Made by a program: the position numbers and the translations under genes
In this document: piece by piece, positions 35,159 to 47,394 of the stretch
Numbering within the stretch: the stretch's first letter is position 1
How the letters are laid out: every line of letters begins with the position of its first letter
From: Melastoma dodecandrum
Lineage: Eukaryota > Streptophyta > Magnoliopsida > Myrtales > Melastomataceae
DNA length: 64,000 bases
Reading direction: 5' to 3'
NCBI GenBank assembly: GCA_029817715.1
Contig: JARUPY010000089.1
Coordinates: forward strand, 2,741,501-2,805,500
Notes under the pieces: generated by a model
Seen by the model: only the letters and a program-made list of their open reading frames with translations
Told to the model about the DNA's origin: nothing
Databases searched by the model: none

Positions 35159-36357
35159 CCGAAGATGCTTTCTCGACGCACCATATTCTCTTCTCTGCAT
35201 CAGGTTAAGACATCCGTGATTGTTTCAGGTAAACTTATTGTGAGAGCACATCACTTGTAAATTGATTGTTCCGTGTGCAGTAGTCATAGCATGCTATTGC
35301 AATATTAGGGAGTTGTAACATCTGTTGAAAACTTATGCTGAGGCTAGATATGTCCTGTTAGGAGCACTTCACATTTGCTGCAAACTTCAAAACAGATAAT
35401 CGACAAACTATAAGAAGAAACATCTGTTGTGAAGTCCCCGCCTTCGAGGGTGAATAAATACTATATAGCCGATTTACCAGCATCTCAACGTGAAGCAATT
35501 CGACAGGTTCAACAAATTGAGCAGAGTGACTCTCTTCCACATAATAAAACCGAGAACCACGATCGACACACAGACCGAAACCAGTCGCAATACCGATCGT
35601 AGAAGCTAATGGTTTCAAAGCAAGTTAACAGCATGTTGCTTGTTGCCTGTTGCATATCCATAGCCGAGGGCTCCAAAGCAGTCCTCCCTACAAAATACAC
35701 AGGAAACCTTTTATCCAATACAAGCTGACAGGATAGTTTTGAAAGAGGAAAAAAGAGAACTGGTTGGATCCATATGAAACCAGCACCAGTAAGCAGACTG
35801 TCCAAACTCTCTCAGAACCTTGTTGAAAATAGAAGCAAAATGATTCTGCACCTCGATGCATGCCACCAAATAGCTATGTTAAACTAATATAATTCATAGT
35901 ATTGTCAAAAACCTCTCCCAAAGAAACAACAATCTTCAGTTGATTCCATCCATTCTCGATCACCCTTCTTAACAAAAATATCTCTTAAGCAAAGTCTTTT
36001 CCAAAACATTCCTGGCACCACTGCTATTGTCCAAAACATTCCTGGCACCACTGCTATTGTGCATGCGGTATTAGCCCACATCGAGAAGCATCAATCAGAA
36101 AACATGGCACACCAATTTCAAACTAGAGAACTTAGATATTGGATATGCTACATTTTATATTCCCGCATGACCCGTACAGGTTTTCAGGATGAGGGGAACT
36201 CATTTCTTTCTCTTTAGGATTCATGGATTTGGGCAAAGACAGGAATAAGCTATTTCAATACCACCATTCACTGCCTTACTTTTTGCCAAACAAAAAATTA
36301 AGAGGATATCGCATTAAAAAGCTAAGTACCAGTTCGAGAAACCCTCAAGTGCTCTTG
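35159..36357. other. Intergenic between convergent CASP-like and Sel1 genes
   Basis: This contains the 3' UTRs and a perfect 30-base tandem duplication at 36001-36060. No coding frame is recognised. Confidence 0.5.
36001..36060. repeat. Perfect 2 x 30 bp tandem duplication
   Basis: The 30-base unit starting CCAAAACATTCCTGGCACCA occurs twice head to tail without a mismatch, which points to a recent slippage or repair event. It lies about 300 bases downstream of the Sel1-repeat gene stop. Confidence 0.95.
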
Positions 36358-36990
36358 CTATGAGTTTAACTTCAATTCATCTGAATCTGAATCGCTCGCA
36401 TTGTAACCTACAATGATAAAGTCCACTAAATAAGACCACAAGGACACATCAACAACAAACAACGTCCCTCTTCCAAAAGGAGAAGTCAATAGTATCAACC
36501 TGGATGCTTGTTGGAAACTTTCCAAACAGACAAGCGGATCCTCGATGCCTTAGTCATCCAAAGCCTTCCCTGATATAAAAACACCACCCACCAAAACACA
36601 AAAAAGGAAAAAAAAAAAAAACTCAGCATGATGAAAACACAGCAAATTCAAATCCCAAAGTTATCCACAACCCGGATATCGAATTCATAACAGCAGGCAC
36701 AACACCCTATCTATTCCTAAGTAACAATTACAGAAAACGAACCCTAGAATTGGCCAAACTTAAATTTCCCAGCCCTCCACGAAGGATCACACCTTCTGGG
36801 CATCCCGGGGGACGCCATAACCGCTGTAATACATCTGGCCAACCAAGACCTGCATAGTAACATCCCCCATCTTGGCCTCCTTCAGAGTATCCTTAAACCA
36901 CCTCTTGACACAATCCGACACAACCTCGGACAAGGGCAGCCTGGACTTATCCCCTCCGTTGTCCTGACCTTCACCGCCGCCGCTCTCCAT
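36358..36990 (-). CDS. Small Sel1-repeat (HCP-like) protein
   Basis: Three exons: 36793-36990, 36500-36569 and 36358-36407, giving 105 aa; all phases close. The sequence reads MESGGGEGQDNGGDK, then PLSEVVSDCVKRWFKDTLKEAK. A single Sel1-like repeat follows (MQVLVGQMYYSGYGVPRD, AQKGRLWMTKAS), then SVWKVSNKHPGYNASDSDSDE. Plants have conserved short proteins of this layout annotated as HCP-like or TPR-like. One Sel1 helix pair is too little for a superhelix, so it may act as a small adaptor; the function is unknown. The frame is open upstream of the chosen Met, but that part (MAACSCPATADV...) looks like leader. Confidence 0.85.
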
Positions 36991-38641
36991 CCGTCCGACC
37001 CGCCGAATCGAAAAGCTCAAACCTTGATGGGCGAAGGGAAGGGAAATCGAACTGGGTGTCACGGGATTAGCAAGTAGAGGAGGAGAAGAGAAATGGGTGG
37101 GGATGAGCCTGGGGGGGTTAACGGCGGGATTGGGAAGAAAGTCGGGATCTTTTTTACGTGGGCAACGACATAAGAGAAGGGGTTTATGGAGGATGACAAA
37201 GCACGAAACATCCGCGGTCGCGGGGCAACTACAGGCGGCCACTCGTTATACGAGAACGACCGTCAAGAATCGAATTGTTCTGATTAACTATCATTCCTAC
37301 CACCGTTTTTTGTCTTAAATATTTCAAAAATTAAAAAATTTAATTTTTAAAATTCACGATATATATATATAGTTTTAAATCTTTTGTCGTATTTTTACAT
37401 TTTATAAACGTACAAAAAAACTCCGGTTTGTGCTATCTATATAAATCATATTTTCACTCCCTGGTCAGTTTTGTAAATGGGCCAGGAAAACATGGGCCCA
37501 AGCACCGCGTTTATCCATTGGACTCGTTCAAGGCCCAATACAAGACTACATCAAGATAAAAACATTTTTTTCTCTTTATTATTATTATTTAATTATATAT
37601 ATTCATATAAAATGTAACACCTGGTCATCGCGCATTACAAGAGTGATGAATGTACCTAGAAAATGTATTGAGCCCCCACCCCAGTTGGAAGATCACGTGA
37701 GATCCAAATCAACCCAATCAGCTTATCACTAATTATTGTCATAACCCTAAAAAAAAGAATGGTCCCCAATATTCGAGGAGGAGGAATAATCCAGACTGTA
37801 GCAGTAAGTAAGTAGTAGTAGTGGTAGTAGTGCATCTACATGGAATGCAGCTGTCAATAAATAACAATTCATTTGGTCATGAGGATGAATGAACATGAAC
37901 CACGGATGCATGCATTAAGGTTAAAAACTTTTTAAGATACGATCTAGATTTTTTCTTAATTTTTTTAATCCACTTTATTAAAATAGAAAGATATTACCTG
38001 TTGTTCTTCTTCTTCTCCTCTATTTTCTCTATAATAATGACCCTATGAAATTTTGTTTATTCATGGGATGGAATCGAGAGCTGGATTACGATTACCATAG
38101 AAGATGGTGGTGGTGGGTGGGGGCTAAACCTTTTTCTTTTGTTTTTTGGTTTTGTTTTTCTCAAGTTTGGTGACCGTAGATCATGGGATTTAAGGAGAGA
38201 AAGACAGGAGAAATCCATGGGACAAGATCCCTCAAATCCATGGAAGAAAGAAAAAGAAGGCGGGTCAAAGTGTGGCGATGGCTTTCAAAGTTTCACTATC
38301 AACAAAAAAGTCTCTTCTGCCACATTCCCTCTTGATAACCTTTTTAACCAAAGTCCCCTCTCGGTCGTTTCTATCATTCGTGCCCCCCCCCGACCTACCC
38401 CAGTCATTTGTTCGTGTCTTCGTCGTCATCCGTCGGTCGGTCACATCCCCATGGCAGAGAGAGGTGTACGCGTTTGAAATGCAGCTTCCAGGAAGGCAGG
38501 CAGGCATTTAGATATATTTAACTTTTTATGGGGTTCCTATAAAGAACGCCCACCTTACCCTTTTCCCCTCCCCCTCCCTCTCTTCCTCCTTGTAAGAGAA
38601 GAAGATCATCAAATAAAACAACCACCTTGGCACTTTCAACA
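36991..38641. other. Intergenic; Sel1 gene promoter and SDR promoter
   Basis: AT-rich DNA, with TGGGCC/GGGCCC motifs at about 37475-37540. No gene is recognised. A TATA element for the SDR gene lies at 38538. Confidence 0.5.
38538..38544 (+). promoter_or_regulatory. TATA box of the SDR2a-type gene
   Basis: TATAAAG sits 104 bases before the ATG and is followed by a CT-rich leader. Confidence 0.55.
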
Positions 38642-39658
38642 ATGCCTGCCCAAGTCTTGCCTGAAGTCATTCACCAAGACATCACCACCCTCCTCCATAA
38701 TGACAACAACAACAACAACTTCAGAAGGTTTGTCAGTTATTATTGTGTCTCGTCTGCCCGTATTATCATTTAGTAGTATATTATTATTCATGGGAATTGG
38801 AATTCAGTCTTGCATTGTTGGCTCCTAAGTAACAGGCTGGAAGGGAAAGTCGCGATAGTCACAGGAGGCGCCAAGGGCATTGGGGAGGCTACCGTCAGGC
38901 TTTTCGCTAAGCATGGGGCCAAGGTCGTCATCGCCGACATCGACGACTCCCTCGGGACGGTCCTCGCGAGTTCTCTGTCCCCTCTGCCTGTGAGTTATGT
39001 TCACTGCGACGTGTCTTTGGAGGACGACATCGAGAACCTCGTGAACTCGACGGTTGCCCGCCACGGAAGGGTCGATGTCCTGTTCAACAATGCCGGGGTG
39101 CTTGGCGACCAGTCCCGTCGCAAGAGCATTCTGGACTTCGATGCGGACGAGTTCGATGCTGTGATGAGGGTGAACGTCAGGGGGACTGCACTCGGGATCA
39201 AGCATGCGGCCCGGGTGATGGTCCCCAGGAGGTCCGGATGCATAATCTCGACAGCGAGCGTGGCTGGGGTGGCCGGCGGGCTCGGGCCGCATGCGTACAC
39301 CGCGTCGAAGCATGCGATTGTGGGGATCACGAGGAACGCGGCGTGCGAGCTTGGGAAGTACGGGATAAGGGTGAACTGCGTGTCGCCTTTTGGGGTGGCG
39401 ACGTCGATGCTGGTGAACGCCTGGAGGCCGGAGAGGGACGGAGATGATGAGGATGGAGCCGGGCCGAGCGAGGAGGAGGTGGAGAAGATGGAGGAGTTCG
39501 TGAGGGGGCTGGCAAACCTGAAGGGCCCGACGTTGAGGCCGAGGGATGTTGCGGAGGCAGCACTTTACCTGGCCAGCGACGAGTCCCGGTACATCAGCGG
39601 CCACAACCTGGTGGTGGACGGCGGTATAACCACCGTTCGGAACTGCGTTGGATTGTAA
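38642..39658 (+). CDS. SDR2a: Short-chain dehydrogenase/reductase, SDR2a type
   Basis: Two exons: 38642-38727 and 38836-39658, giving 302 aa; the junction is NNFR|RLEGKV-like (AG|G) and in frame. The start [13 protein letters not shown] matches the MPAQV opening of SDR2a. The cofactor loop TGGAKGIG is at 38-45 with D63 of VVIADID favouring NAD. NNAG is at 113-116, and the catalytic tetrad N142, S170, Y183 and K187 is intact (AYTASK). [13 protein letters not shown] closes the fold. A Glu/Asp-rich loop (residues about 225-245) replaces the usual substrate-loop length, as in SDR2/3 family members. Relatives include ABA2 xanthoxin dehydrogenase and tapetum-expressed ATA1; the substrate here is not predictable. 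Exon 2 is strongly GC-rich. Confidence 0.93.
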
Positions 39659-41558
39659 CCATTATTCCCTCCCCCCTTATTCTTCTTTTGTCAAAAATAA
39701 ATTTATTTGTCATGAAAGGCTTCTCCAATCTCAGGGAATCGAATGAGATGTAATACTCTCTGACTCGAGTCAAAGTTTGACATTGATTCTCGGACCGTGG
39801 CGAAGACTTTTTCTTACAATTAGTAGACCGACACGATTCATGTCGGCCTCGTCCCCCTAAACTCGGCCCAAACATAGCGGAAGGCCACGGCTTTTTGTGG
39901 GCGTTCCACCAGCCTAAATGAGGAAATTTATTAGAGCCCAGTTCCTTGATTTTATGATAGGAACAAGACTGTATTCTGGAGTAGTAAACAGGGAGGGATA
40001 ATGAATGTTTTTTCACTAGCCTGAGTCATGGGAAGAAGTAAATGCTCTGTTTAAGGTGTATTGGTGGAGGGCCAGGGGAATAACAAATGTATTCTAGCAG
40101 CTTTTCTCTTAGATATCTGCTATGGAATGAAAGAAACCAAGGCAAAGAAGCTAAGATTGTTCTTTCGCAGGCTCCCTTGCTGTAAGATTTTTTAGCTTTG
40201 TTCGACTCAGGAGATGAGAGTCAAGAGACCTCACTACACCAGGGTCGCATCTTCTGGCCCAGGATGTACTACGCGCTACTGTGCGAGATGGCTGGGCGCC
40301 TAAGATCATAATGGAAGTAGAATACGACCAACAAACTCCACGTTTCTTAATCGTCTTTCCATGTTCCCCGATATGGCCAAGTAGTTTCACTTCCACAGAG
40401 TGCAATTCCCTTAGCGACAACACCCCCTCGATGACTGCTATGTAGTTGATTCGTAACCATGCCCCCAAGGCGGATATGCTCGGAATATAAACCTTTGTGC
40501 CGAATAATGTTCCGGGGGGGTCAATCAATGCAAGGCTGGATCCAGCTGTGAAGAGTAACTCCTAGATGCTGGTTTTTGCCCCGAGAATCGTAGCGCCCCT
40601 CGAGGGGACACTGAAGACGAAACCAACTACTCCTAAGAGCGACGTTATTTGCTGTATGAGAGGACTGACCCCATTTTCCTCCTGATGGAAATTCGATATT
40701 TTCTAAGGTTGTCTCATAAGGGCAAGACTCCTTCAAGCACCAATGTGGGGATTGATCATGGCTTTTGGAAGCCATAATTAACCTCCCCCAGATACAAGCT
40801 ATTCATCCATTCATCACTCTTCTTAAGAGGGTTAATTACTAATATCTTCGCCGAATCGCGACTGACAAAAAGGGTCGAATTCCCTGCGACACCTTATTTC
40901 GTCCTCTCCCGTTTTCGCAATCTCCGCCAGTTGATCACTAAAGACCGTTTCGCAGACCGATTTGGGTTATCATGCCTGGAAATCCTGCGTAGGAAACAAT
41001 GGCGATTGCGCGTCGAAGTTTCGTGTGTAACGACCACATGTTTGTAAGCTTAGGAGTTTTAATGTTTGCCACGGGACGAATTGCATTGACTTCTCCCCAT
41101 TTGTTCTGGTGAATATGAATGAGAATGTTCATCATGCTAGTCCTTTTGATTAAACCAACTGATAAGAACACATAGTTGGATTGGACATTTCTTGAAGATC
41201 TCAACGATGAAATGAAATCTAGCTGTACCAAAAAATATGGCAGTCATATGTGACAGGAGGCGTGCTCAATGTGTGTCAATCGGCATGTTTACGCCCATTT
41301 CAAATGGTGTGATCTGAATGAGATCATTCCTAGAAGATGATCAATCTCCTCCGTCGTTTGTCCCTAGAAGATTAGATTACAGTTGGCATGTTACGTAGGT
41401 TTTAGTACTAACTCGAGAATATTATCCACAAGAAAACAAATCTCGCCATCTCGGAAATGTCGAACTGCTGGCATCGACGGAGGAGCGTAATCGCAACCGT
41501 TCATTTATCGACCTATCACAAGAATGGGATCCATCTTGGTTTCTCTTAATCTCTCTTC
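39659..41558. other. Intergenic, nothing recognised
   Basis: Minus-strand open stretches at 40151-40528 and 40521-40775 adjoin in different frames and could be a decayed gene or transposon piece, but I recognise no domain. The rest is AT-rich. Confidence 0.4.
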
Positions 41559-41559
41559 G

Positions 41560-41568
41560 TATATATAA
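41560..41568 (+). promoter_or_regulatory. TATA box of WI12 copy 1
   Basis: A TATATATAA element about 75 bases upstream of the copy 1 ATG, within a plausible leader. Confidence 0.55.
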
Positions 41569-41639
41569 CCTTTAGTTGAGAAACTACGAAAAGCATAATC
41601 TCACCACAACAAGAGGGAAGGGAAAGAAAGGAGAAGTCC

Positions 41640-42146
41640 ATGGCCATGGCTATGGATCCCTGCGGCATTGCATCGGGAATTCGAAAATCTGGGGAGGACA
41701 CCAAACAAATGTGGAACAAATTAGTTGTGGAGACGTTATATGAGTCCCTGGCCCTAAGGGACACAGAAACCGTTGAGAAGCTATTGGCTGGGGACCTAGA
41801 GTGGTGGTTCCACGGCCCGCCCGGGAGCCAGCACATGATGAGGGTGCTGACGGGGGAGTCGGACTACTCACGTTTCGAGTTCCGACCGAGGAGAGTTACC
41901 CCAATCTGGGGCTGCGTCATCGCAGAAGGGTGGGAGGGGGATGAGGCATACTGGGTTCATGTGTGGACGGTAGAGGACGGGACGATAGTGAAGTTTCACG
42001 AGTACTTCGATACGTGGCTCACCGTGAGGGATATGAGGTCGCTGCCTGGATGGGGACGAACAGGGCGCGCGAGAGGCACGTTGTGGCAGAGCCAGCCTAG
42101 GTATGGGTTCGATAGATCATTGCCTGGTCTATTATTCGCTATGTAA
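41640..42146 (+). CDS. WI12: WI12 (wound-induced protein) copy 1, type A
   Basis: This single-exon gene encodes 168 aa. The WI12/SnoaL-like (NTF2-fold) domain covers most of it: VVETLYESLALRDTETVEKLL, then DLEWWFHGPPGSQHMMRVL and TGESDYSRFEFRPRRV. CVIAEGWEGDEAYWVHVWTV, FHEYFDTWLTVRDM and TLWQSQP follow. Family members are induced by wounding, pathogens or senescence (WI12, SAG20); no enzymatic activity is established. It differs from copies 2 and 4 in the N-terminus (MAMAMDPCGIASG) and has W in place of G in the IWGC segment. It is the closest relative of the pseudogene at 47395, so the two define the type A lineage of a duplicated block. Confidence 0.93.
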   Translation: MAMAMDPCGIASGIRKSGEDTKQMWNKLVVETLYESLALRDTETVEKLLAGDLEWWFHGPPGSQHMMRVLTGESDYSRFEFRPRRVTPIWGCVIAEGWEGDEAYWVHVWTVEDGTIVKFHEYFDTWLTVRDMRSLPGWGRTGRARGTLWQSQPRYGFDRSLPGLLFAM

Positions 42147-45100
42147 GAGGTACATAAAAAGTTCTAAATTTTGTTCGAGGGCAAATTAATAATGTCGCTT
42201 TTCCACCTTTTCTTTCAAAGTATATCATAATGTCATACGTTGTTAAATAATCCCAAAGAATGAAAGGGAAATGTGAAAAACATTTGAGAAATAATTCATT
42301 TCAGCATGTACATATATTATCCATGTGTTTACTCATTTAAATTACATTTTATTTCTGCTAAGTTATACCGAGCTTTAGTCCTACAATACAAATGGAAATT
42401 CTATTAGTTCTTTTGCGTATCTCTCCGGCTGAATCGGACCGTGCGTGTCTTGGAACTCGACGCGCGCGTGTGTCTGGCAAATCCGGGTTGCGCTCAATGT
42501 CATCCGGTCACCCTTGACTCGAGCATTGAGGAGATGCGAAAGAATCAAGGTTGATCCTCCCTTGATTTCTAGAAGAGCCTTCCTTGGACAACCTTCGACT
42601 CGTATATGCTCATGGTTTTGACCCGAAATGGAGTGACCCTGATTTTACACGCAAAAACTAGGGAGAGTTCATAATTAGCTGTGCACTCATGCATAGCTAA
42701 CTAAGTATTATCGGAAGGTCACAAGAAGTAACATAAATGAGTCGGTCCAAAGTTCATCTTATGCCCACAATGAATGAAACTCATGTCAAACAATCAAAAC
42801 ATGCCATGATTGATGCTGTCTAGCTTAAATGTGGTGAAGAGATGCCAATGAAGTCGGTAAGACTCATCCGACAATGCGGACGGAAATACTTGTTCAACTT
42901 TAAATGAATGAAACGACAATGCTTTAATCACTGTAGATTTGTGCAGTCATAGAAAACATGTCATAACTTTCAGCACCAGTCGCGACCAAGCCGTGACCAT
43001 CCCTCGATCTTTTCGCTATTGGATTCCTCTCCAAAAGGTTGTGCTCGATGATGTTTCGGCCAACTCCTTAGGATTCACCTCATGCGCACAGATTGGACAT
43101 GCACGCGCTTGATTGAGCTCCGCTCTCCTGAAAGCTCGAAGATACAATGACGATCAACTCCGACGAGCTCTTCTTGAGCTGGTTTGGGCTGATCGCGGGG
43201 GCTTCCTACTAGCTTTAGGCTCACCTTGAACAAGCTCCGATCCCCTGAAAAGGAAACGATATAAATTAAATGATACTCTAATCAAACCAAAATTAAAATG
43301 AAATGGTAAATTGCCAACATGGTTGTCATGCACGATGATGATGAACATGATGCCAATGGGTTGATGTGAATTCAATAAAAATCGTCACTACTTTGTAATT
43401 AGTTATTCTAATGGGCTTACTTTTGGGCCTTGGCCATTTCAACATCATTTTTAAGGCCCAAGTTCGTGTATATGAACTTGGGTTTCAAATTAGAATGGGC
43501 TGGGATTGTTTTAAATGATTAAGAGTAATAAAATGTGAAAAATAAATTAAACTATGCATTAAAGATGTAATTAAGAAATTAGTTACAATGTAATTAATTA
43601 TTAATTGAAAACTAATTATTTAATCACGTTTAAGGATGATTTTTGAAGGATAGGAAAATGAAGACGTGGCGTGGAATTAATTGAAAATTTCGAAAAATCT
43701 GAAAATTCAACTTACTAAAACCGAGATTTGGTAGTTTACTTCGAGTCTTAATTACATTAATTTGAAAGTTAATTTTAAGGTATAATTTTTAACGTGGAGT
43801 ACTGAAATACAACATTTTCCGAGCTTGAAATCGCTTGCTTTTGTTTAGATTCATCTTGCTCCATCTCATATTCGAAAATTCAATTTCGAGTATCTATACG
43901 AACATAAAAAGAAAAAAAAAACTTAATTTTCGACACAGTATTCTCACGTAATTTAATCACACGTAGCAAAAACTCATGACACTGCGGCAGCCTAAAACAA
44001 TACCAAACCAACCCATCGAAAGACACACCGAGCTCCAAAAAAGCGATCCTTCCCTGACCTAACATTAGTTCCCCCTAACATGTAAGAACCAAACAATGTG
44101 ATATTCCAATCGGGATCACCAAACCAACCAAGAGTACATACACGCATCAAGTAAACGCGGCCGAACCCGAAAATTCAATCCCTATCGAGTCAGACGTGCA
44201 GCGTGTGGGACTGATCATTGATCAAGAGATATCTATTTGTAGTAGGCCCGATTTAATTGCGTTTAGCTGGTGCAGTCAGACATTCTGTATAGGAGAATGG
44301 TGGTGGTGATGGATCCATGGATCAGAGTCGCGAAATTATACAAAAGATGGGGTAAGGAGGAATGTCATCCAATTATTGTGCACGAGCGGAGATGCGCGGA
44401 AGCTGGATCCAGCTTGCTGCTCTTAAATGCCGCCCCTCGTGTTGTCTCCTTCAAGGCGGGCCAAGAGACATGGATGATGCGCCGCCGCACATTACCGCGC
44501 GAATTAGCGTGGACGCTCACGCGTCTGCTGACCGCTTGTCTTTCATGTCTTAACCATCATCATCCTCCCATGCCTCCCATGCATTGATATGATTTCCTAA
44601 ATGAACCATTCCTTCATCAACTACCTTAAATGTTAGCCTGGTTTCAGCGATTGTTGTCAGAAAAGAAAAGGACATGGTTGAGGAGTCAACAAAGGGTCAA
44701 ATCTGACACGTTTTCTTCTACTTTCCATAACGAATAACAATAACAACACAATTGTGATTCTTTTCTAGGTCGATATACATTCAGACAACGTTGGTACGTC
44801 ACGATCAGATTATCATACAATTGATTGGAGAACTAACCGGGGGAGTCATCTCCCCAGCCACACATCAACTTCACTTTTTTTTTCCAATTCGATTAGTCCC
44901 CTAAGTTCAAATTCATGTAGCAACCCAGTGTCATTTATTCCATCTTAATCAATGATTCATTAGATCCCGCATGCCCTATATTTGACCTCCACCAGATAAC
45001 AAATCATCAAAGCGACAAGCCCGAAACGGGTCAATTCAATTTCTTCGTAAACTCCAATGTGAATATGATTGTTTATGATTTCGTCTCGGGGTCGTGTGTT

Positions 45101-45719
45101 GAATGCGCCGGGGTTATGATTTGCCTTTAGGGAAGTGTCCAAAGAGATGTGACTAATAAACTGTGAGGGCCTTGGACCTTTGTGAGCTCCGAGAGATAAT
45201 TCCAGGCAATGACAAATTAGGGCTCCACTGATCAAATGGTCTGAAATTCAAAGGTGGTAGTAATAAGGGGGTAAATGGGACCGGGTAAAATCCATCTCAG
45301 AGACCAGGGGGTCATCATTCAAAGTAGGAGATCTACAGGAGATTAGTCAACACCCAAGAGAGATGGAAAAATGAAACAAGAACATCATCAAATAGCTCAT
45401 GCTTAAGACTAAATGGGTATTATTAGTTTCTAAATGGGTGCTTGTTATTTTGTGTGCATCTGGGTTTGGTCCAACGACTGACCCTTAAGAAGATCATTAG
45501 GCAGTAGAAAATTATCTTGTTCATCCAAAAGTCCCCTTCCCACTAGAAAGAATTTAAAAAAGTATACAAACCACGACAACCCATCCCTTGACATAGGAAC
45601 GATTCCTGACCGCCAGATGTTCCACGTCACGAAGATGTTCTCAATCTGAGCCCTCCAAAAGTCCCCGTCATTGCCCCAAAAGGAGATGTCGAATAGTTTT
45701 CCTGTCAATAATTTCTTCC
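42147..45719. other. Spacer between WI12 copies 1 and 2, partly duplicated
   Basis: 42150-42433 matches 47825-48000 downstream of pseudogene copy 3. From 44029 onward the sequence matches 48331 onward, in several blocks up to copy 4. The stretch 42434-44028 has no good counterpart (unit 2 has only about 330 bases there). No coding region is recognised. Confidence 0.6.
43457..43482. repeat. Perfect 9 bp inverted repeat
   Basis: CCCAAGTTC and GAACTTGGG flank an 8-base spacer (GTGTATAT). It lies in the block specific to duplication unit 1. Confidence 0.8.
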
Positions 45720-45727
45720 TATAAATA
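45720..45727 (+). promoter_or_regulatory. TATA box of WI12 copy 2
   Basis: TATAAATA lies 97 bases before the ATG, followed by CCATCTCGACC. The same box and spacing are conserved upstream of copy 4. Confidence 0.7.
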
Positions 45728-45816
45728 CCATCTCGACCGCTTCTTGTCATTCATCTTCTCATCGAGTTCCAATTCCAACCAAAGGTTTAAATTGTGGGGA
45801 GAAAAAGCAGTTCTTC

Positions 45817-46326
45817 ATGGCCAAGGATTCAAAAGCCAATGAGTTCTATGCGCTGAATGCTCTGGAGTTTGGGGAGGAAACGGAGGAAACGAGGAAAGAG
45901 GCTGTAGTGCGGACACTATACGAGGCCCTGGCCCTTGGGGACTCGGCCACGGTCGAGAAGCTCATCGCGGAGGACCTCGAGTGGTGGTTCCACGGCCCGC
46001 CGGGATGCCAACACATGATGAGGGTGCTGACGGGGGAGTCCGACATCTCCAAGTTCGAGTTCCGTCCCCAGAGAGTCACCCCCATAGGGGACTGCGTGAT
46101 CGCTGAAGGGTGGGAAGGCGATACATCGTACTGGGTTCACGTGTGGACGGTCAAGGACGGGGTGATCGTTCAGTTCCGGGAGTACTTCAATACTTGGCTC
46201 ACCGTAAGGGACATGAGGCCGCCTCTCAGGTGGGCAGAGGCAAGGCACGCGAACAGCACGCTCTGGCAGAGCCAGCCAAGGAACCTCTCCGATCAGTCGC
46301 TCCCGGGGCTGCTTCTCGCCATATAA
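45817..46326 (+). CDS. WI12: WI12 (wound-induced protein) copy 2, type B
   Basis: This single-exon gene encodes 169 aa and starts MAKDSKANEFYALNALEFGEE. The WI12 domain shows the same landmarks as copy 1: DLEWWFHGPPGCQHMMRVL, GDCVIAEGWEGD, YWVHVWTVKDGVIVQFREYF and NTWLTVRDMRPP. It ends in LPGLLLAI. It is far more similar to copy 4 than to copy 1, and flanks are shared too, so copies 2 and 4 are products of the block duplication. The third positions are GC-rich. The frame is intact with no unusual residues; it is expected to be a small cytosolic or nuclear stress-induced protein. Confidence 0.94.
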   Translation: MAKDSKANEFYALNALEFGEETEETRKEAVVRTLYEALALGDSATVEKLIAEDLEWWFHGPPGCQHMMRVLTGESDISKFEFRPQRVTPIGDCVIAEGWEGDTSYWVHVWTVKDGVIVQFREYFNTWLTVRDMRPPLRWAEARHANSTLWQSQPRNLSDQSLPGLLLAI

Positions 46327-47394
46327 ATGTACATATTGTATCCGCGCCATGATAGGATACGAGACGAGACAACTAACGTTCTAGCATTTGCATGATTTGT
46401 AAGTTGTTTAGCATGAAGCAAAAGAGAGGAAGAAGCCCCTCAGCTTTCCAGTTTCATTTAATGTGTGCATGATGCAAATTGAAGTTCACCGATGTTTCAT
46501 GAAAAAATTCTGTCTGATTCCATGGATCGACAAAGTCACCGGAGGCAACCCAACAAAGCCTGCAGCGTGCCCATTAATTGTCTGGACGTTTCTTTCATCC
46601 AAACAACAACACAAAATGGGTAAGAATAATTTGTGATTCATTCATCGGGATAGTCTTTTGCATATATAATATCTTACATGCTCATAAGTTACACAGTGTC
46701 TAAATTAACGTGCCATTCCGATTTACCGTCTTGATCACCTGCAACCCCGAAAACATCAAACAATTCGGACATGGGCTACCATGAAACTCACAGCCCCTAA
46801 AACTCACAATGAATTTGTCACGTAGATGGGGATTACAGACAGAGTTGGGAGGCTTGTCCGAACGACCATTGGGAAATTTCCCCATCACTCCAAATACATG
46901 AAAGAGAAAGACAATAATTGGAAAAAGAAGGACAAGCTGTCGATTCAAGGACGAGGTGATATGATGATGGGCATTCCTTACCTAAGTTCATGTATGACGG
47001 ACATCTCTTATTCTTCAAATAATAATGACAGCAACACGATAATTTTTAGTCAATCGAATCAACGTTCGTTCAGTCGACATACAGATATGTGGAAATTATT
47101 CGTGATGTGAACAAGCAATAAATGAGAGTGGAGCCTTCTTACAACCATTTCAAAGTTACTTCAATTGTGATTTTGTTGGGGTCGAAGACATGCAAGGACA
47201 AATGTTGCTTGACCACAACCTAATTCCAGAGCCCCCCACAAATTCATGCACCATTAAATGTTCTCGACCTTTTCTTCAATATCAATCATGTCTGACCAGC
47301 TTATCTCGAATAGTAGCCGAAACCTAGCGACACCAAATAATTCATACCATGGTTATTTGGGTCTTAACTCGACCCAATAAGTTGATCTCACCGC
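46327..47394. other. Spacer downstream of WI12 copy 2
   Basis: 46327-46720 matches 50220-50620, and 47150-47394 matches 50690-50890. The middle (46720-47150) appears unique to this unit. No gene is recognised. Confidence 0.55.

Larger units (their letters stand above)
44029..46720 (+). repeat. Duplicated block, unit 1 part (matches 48331-50620)
   Basis: By eye, 44029-44640 matches 48331-48960, 44980-45300 matches 49030-49330 and 45460-46720 matches 49400-50620. The match includes promoter, WI12 coding region and 3' flank. Further matching sequence follows at 47150-47410 and 50690-50900. Similarity is highest in the coding region and TATA area, with many indels between. Confidence 0.85.

Noticed and set aside
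40151..40775. Two adjoining minus-strand frames as a gene or transposon protein
   Set aside because: No recognised motif (no reverse transcriptase, transposase or gag pattern), no clear splice junction joining them, and no start context.
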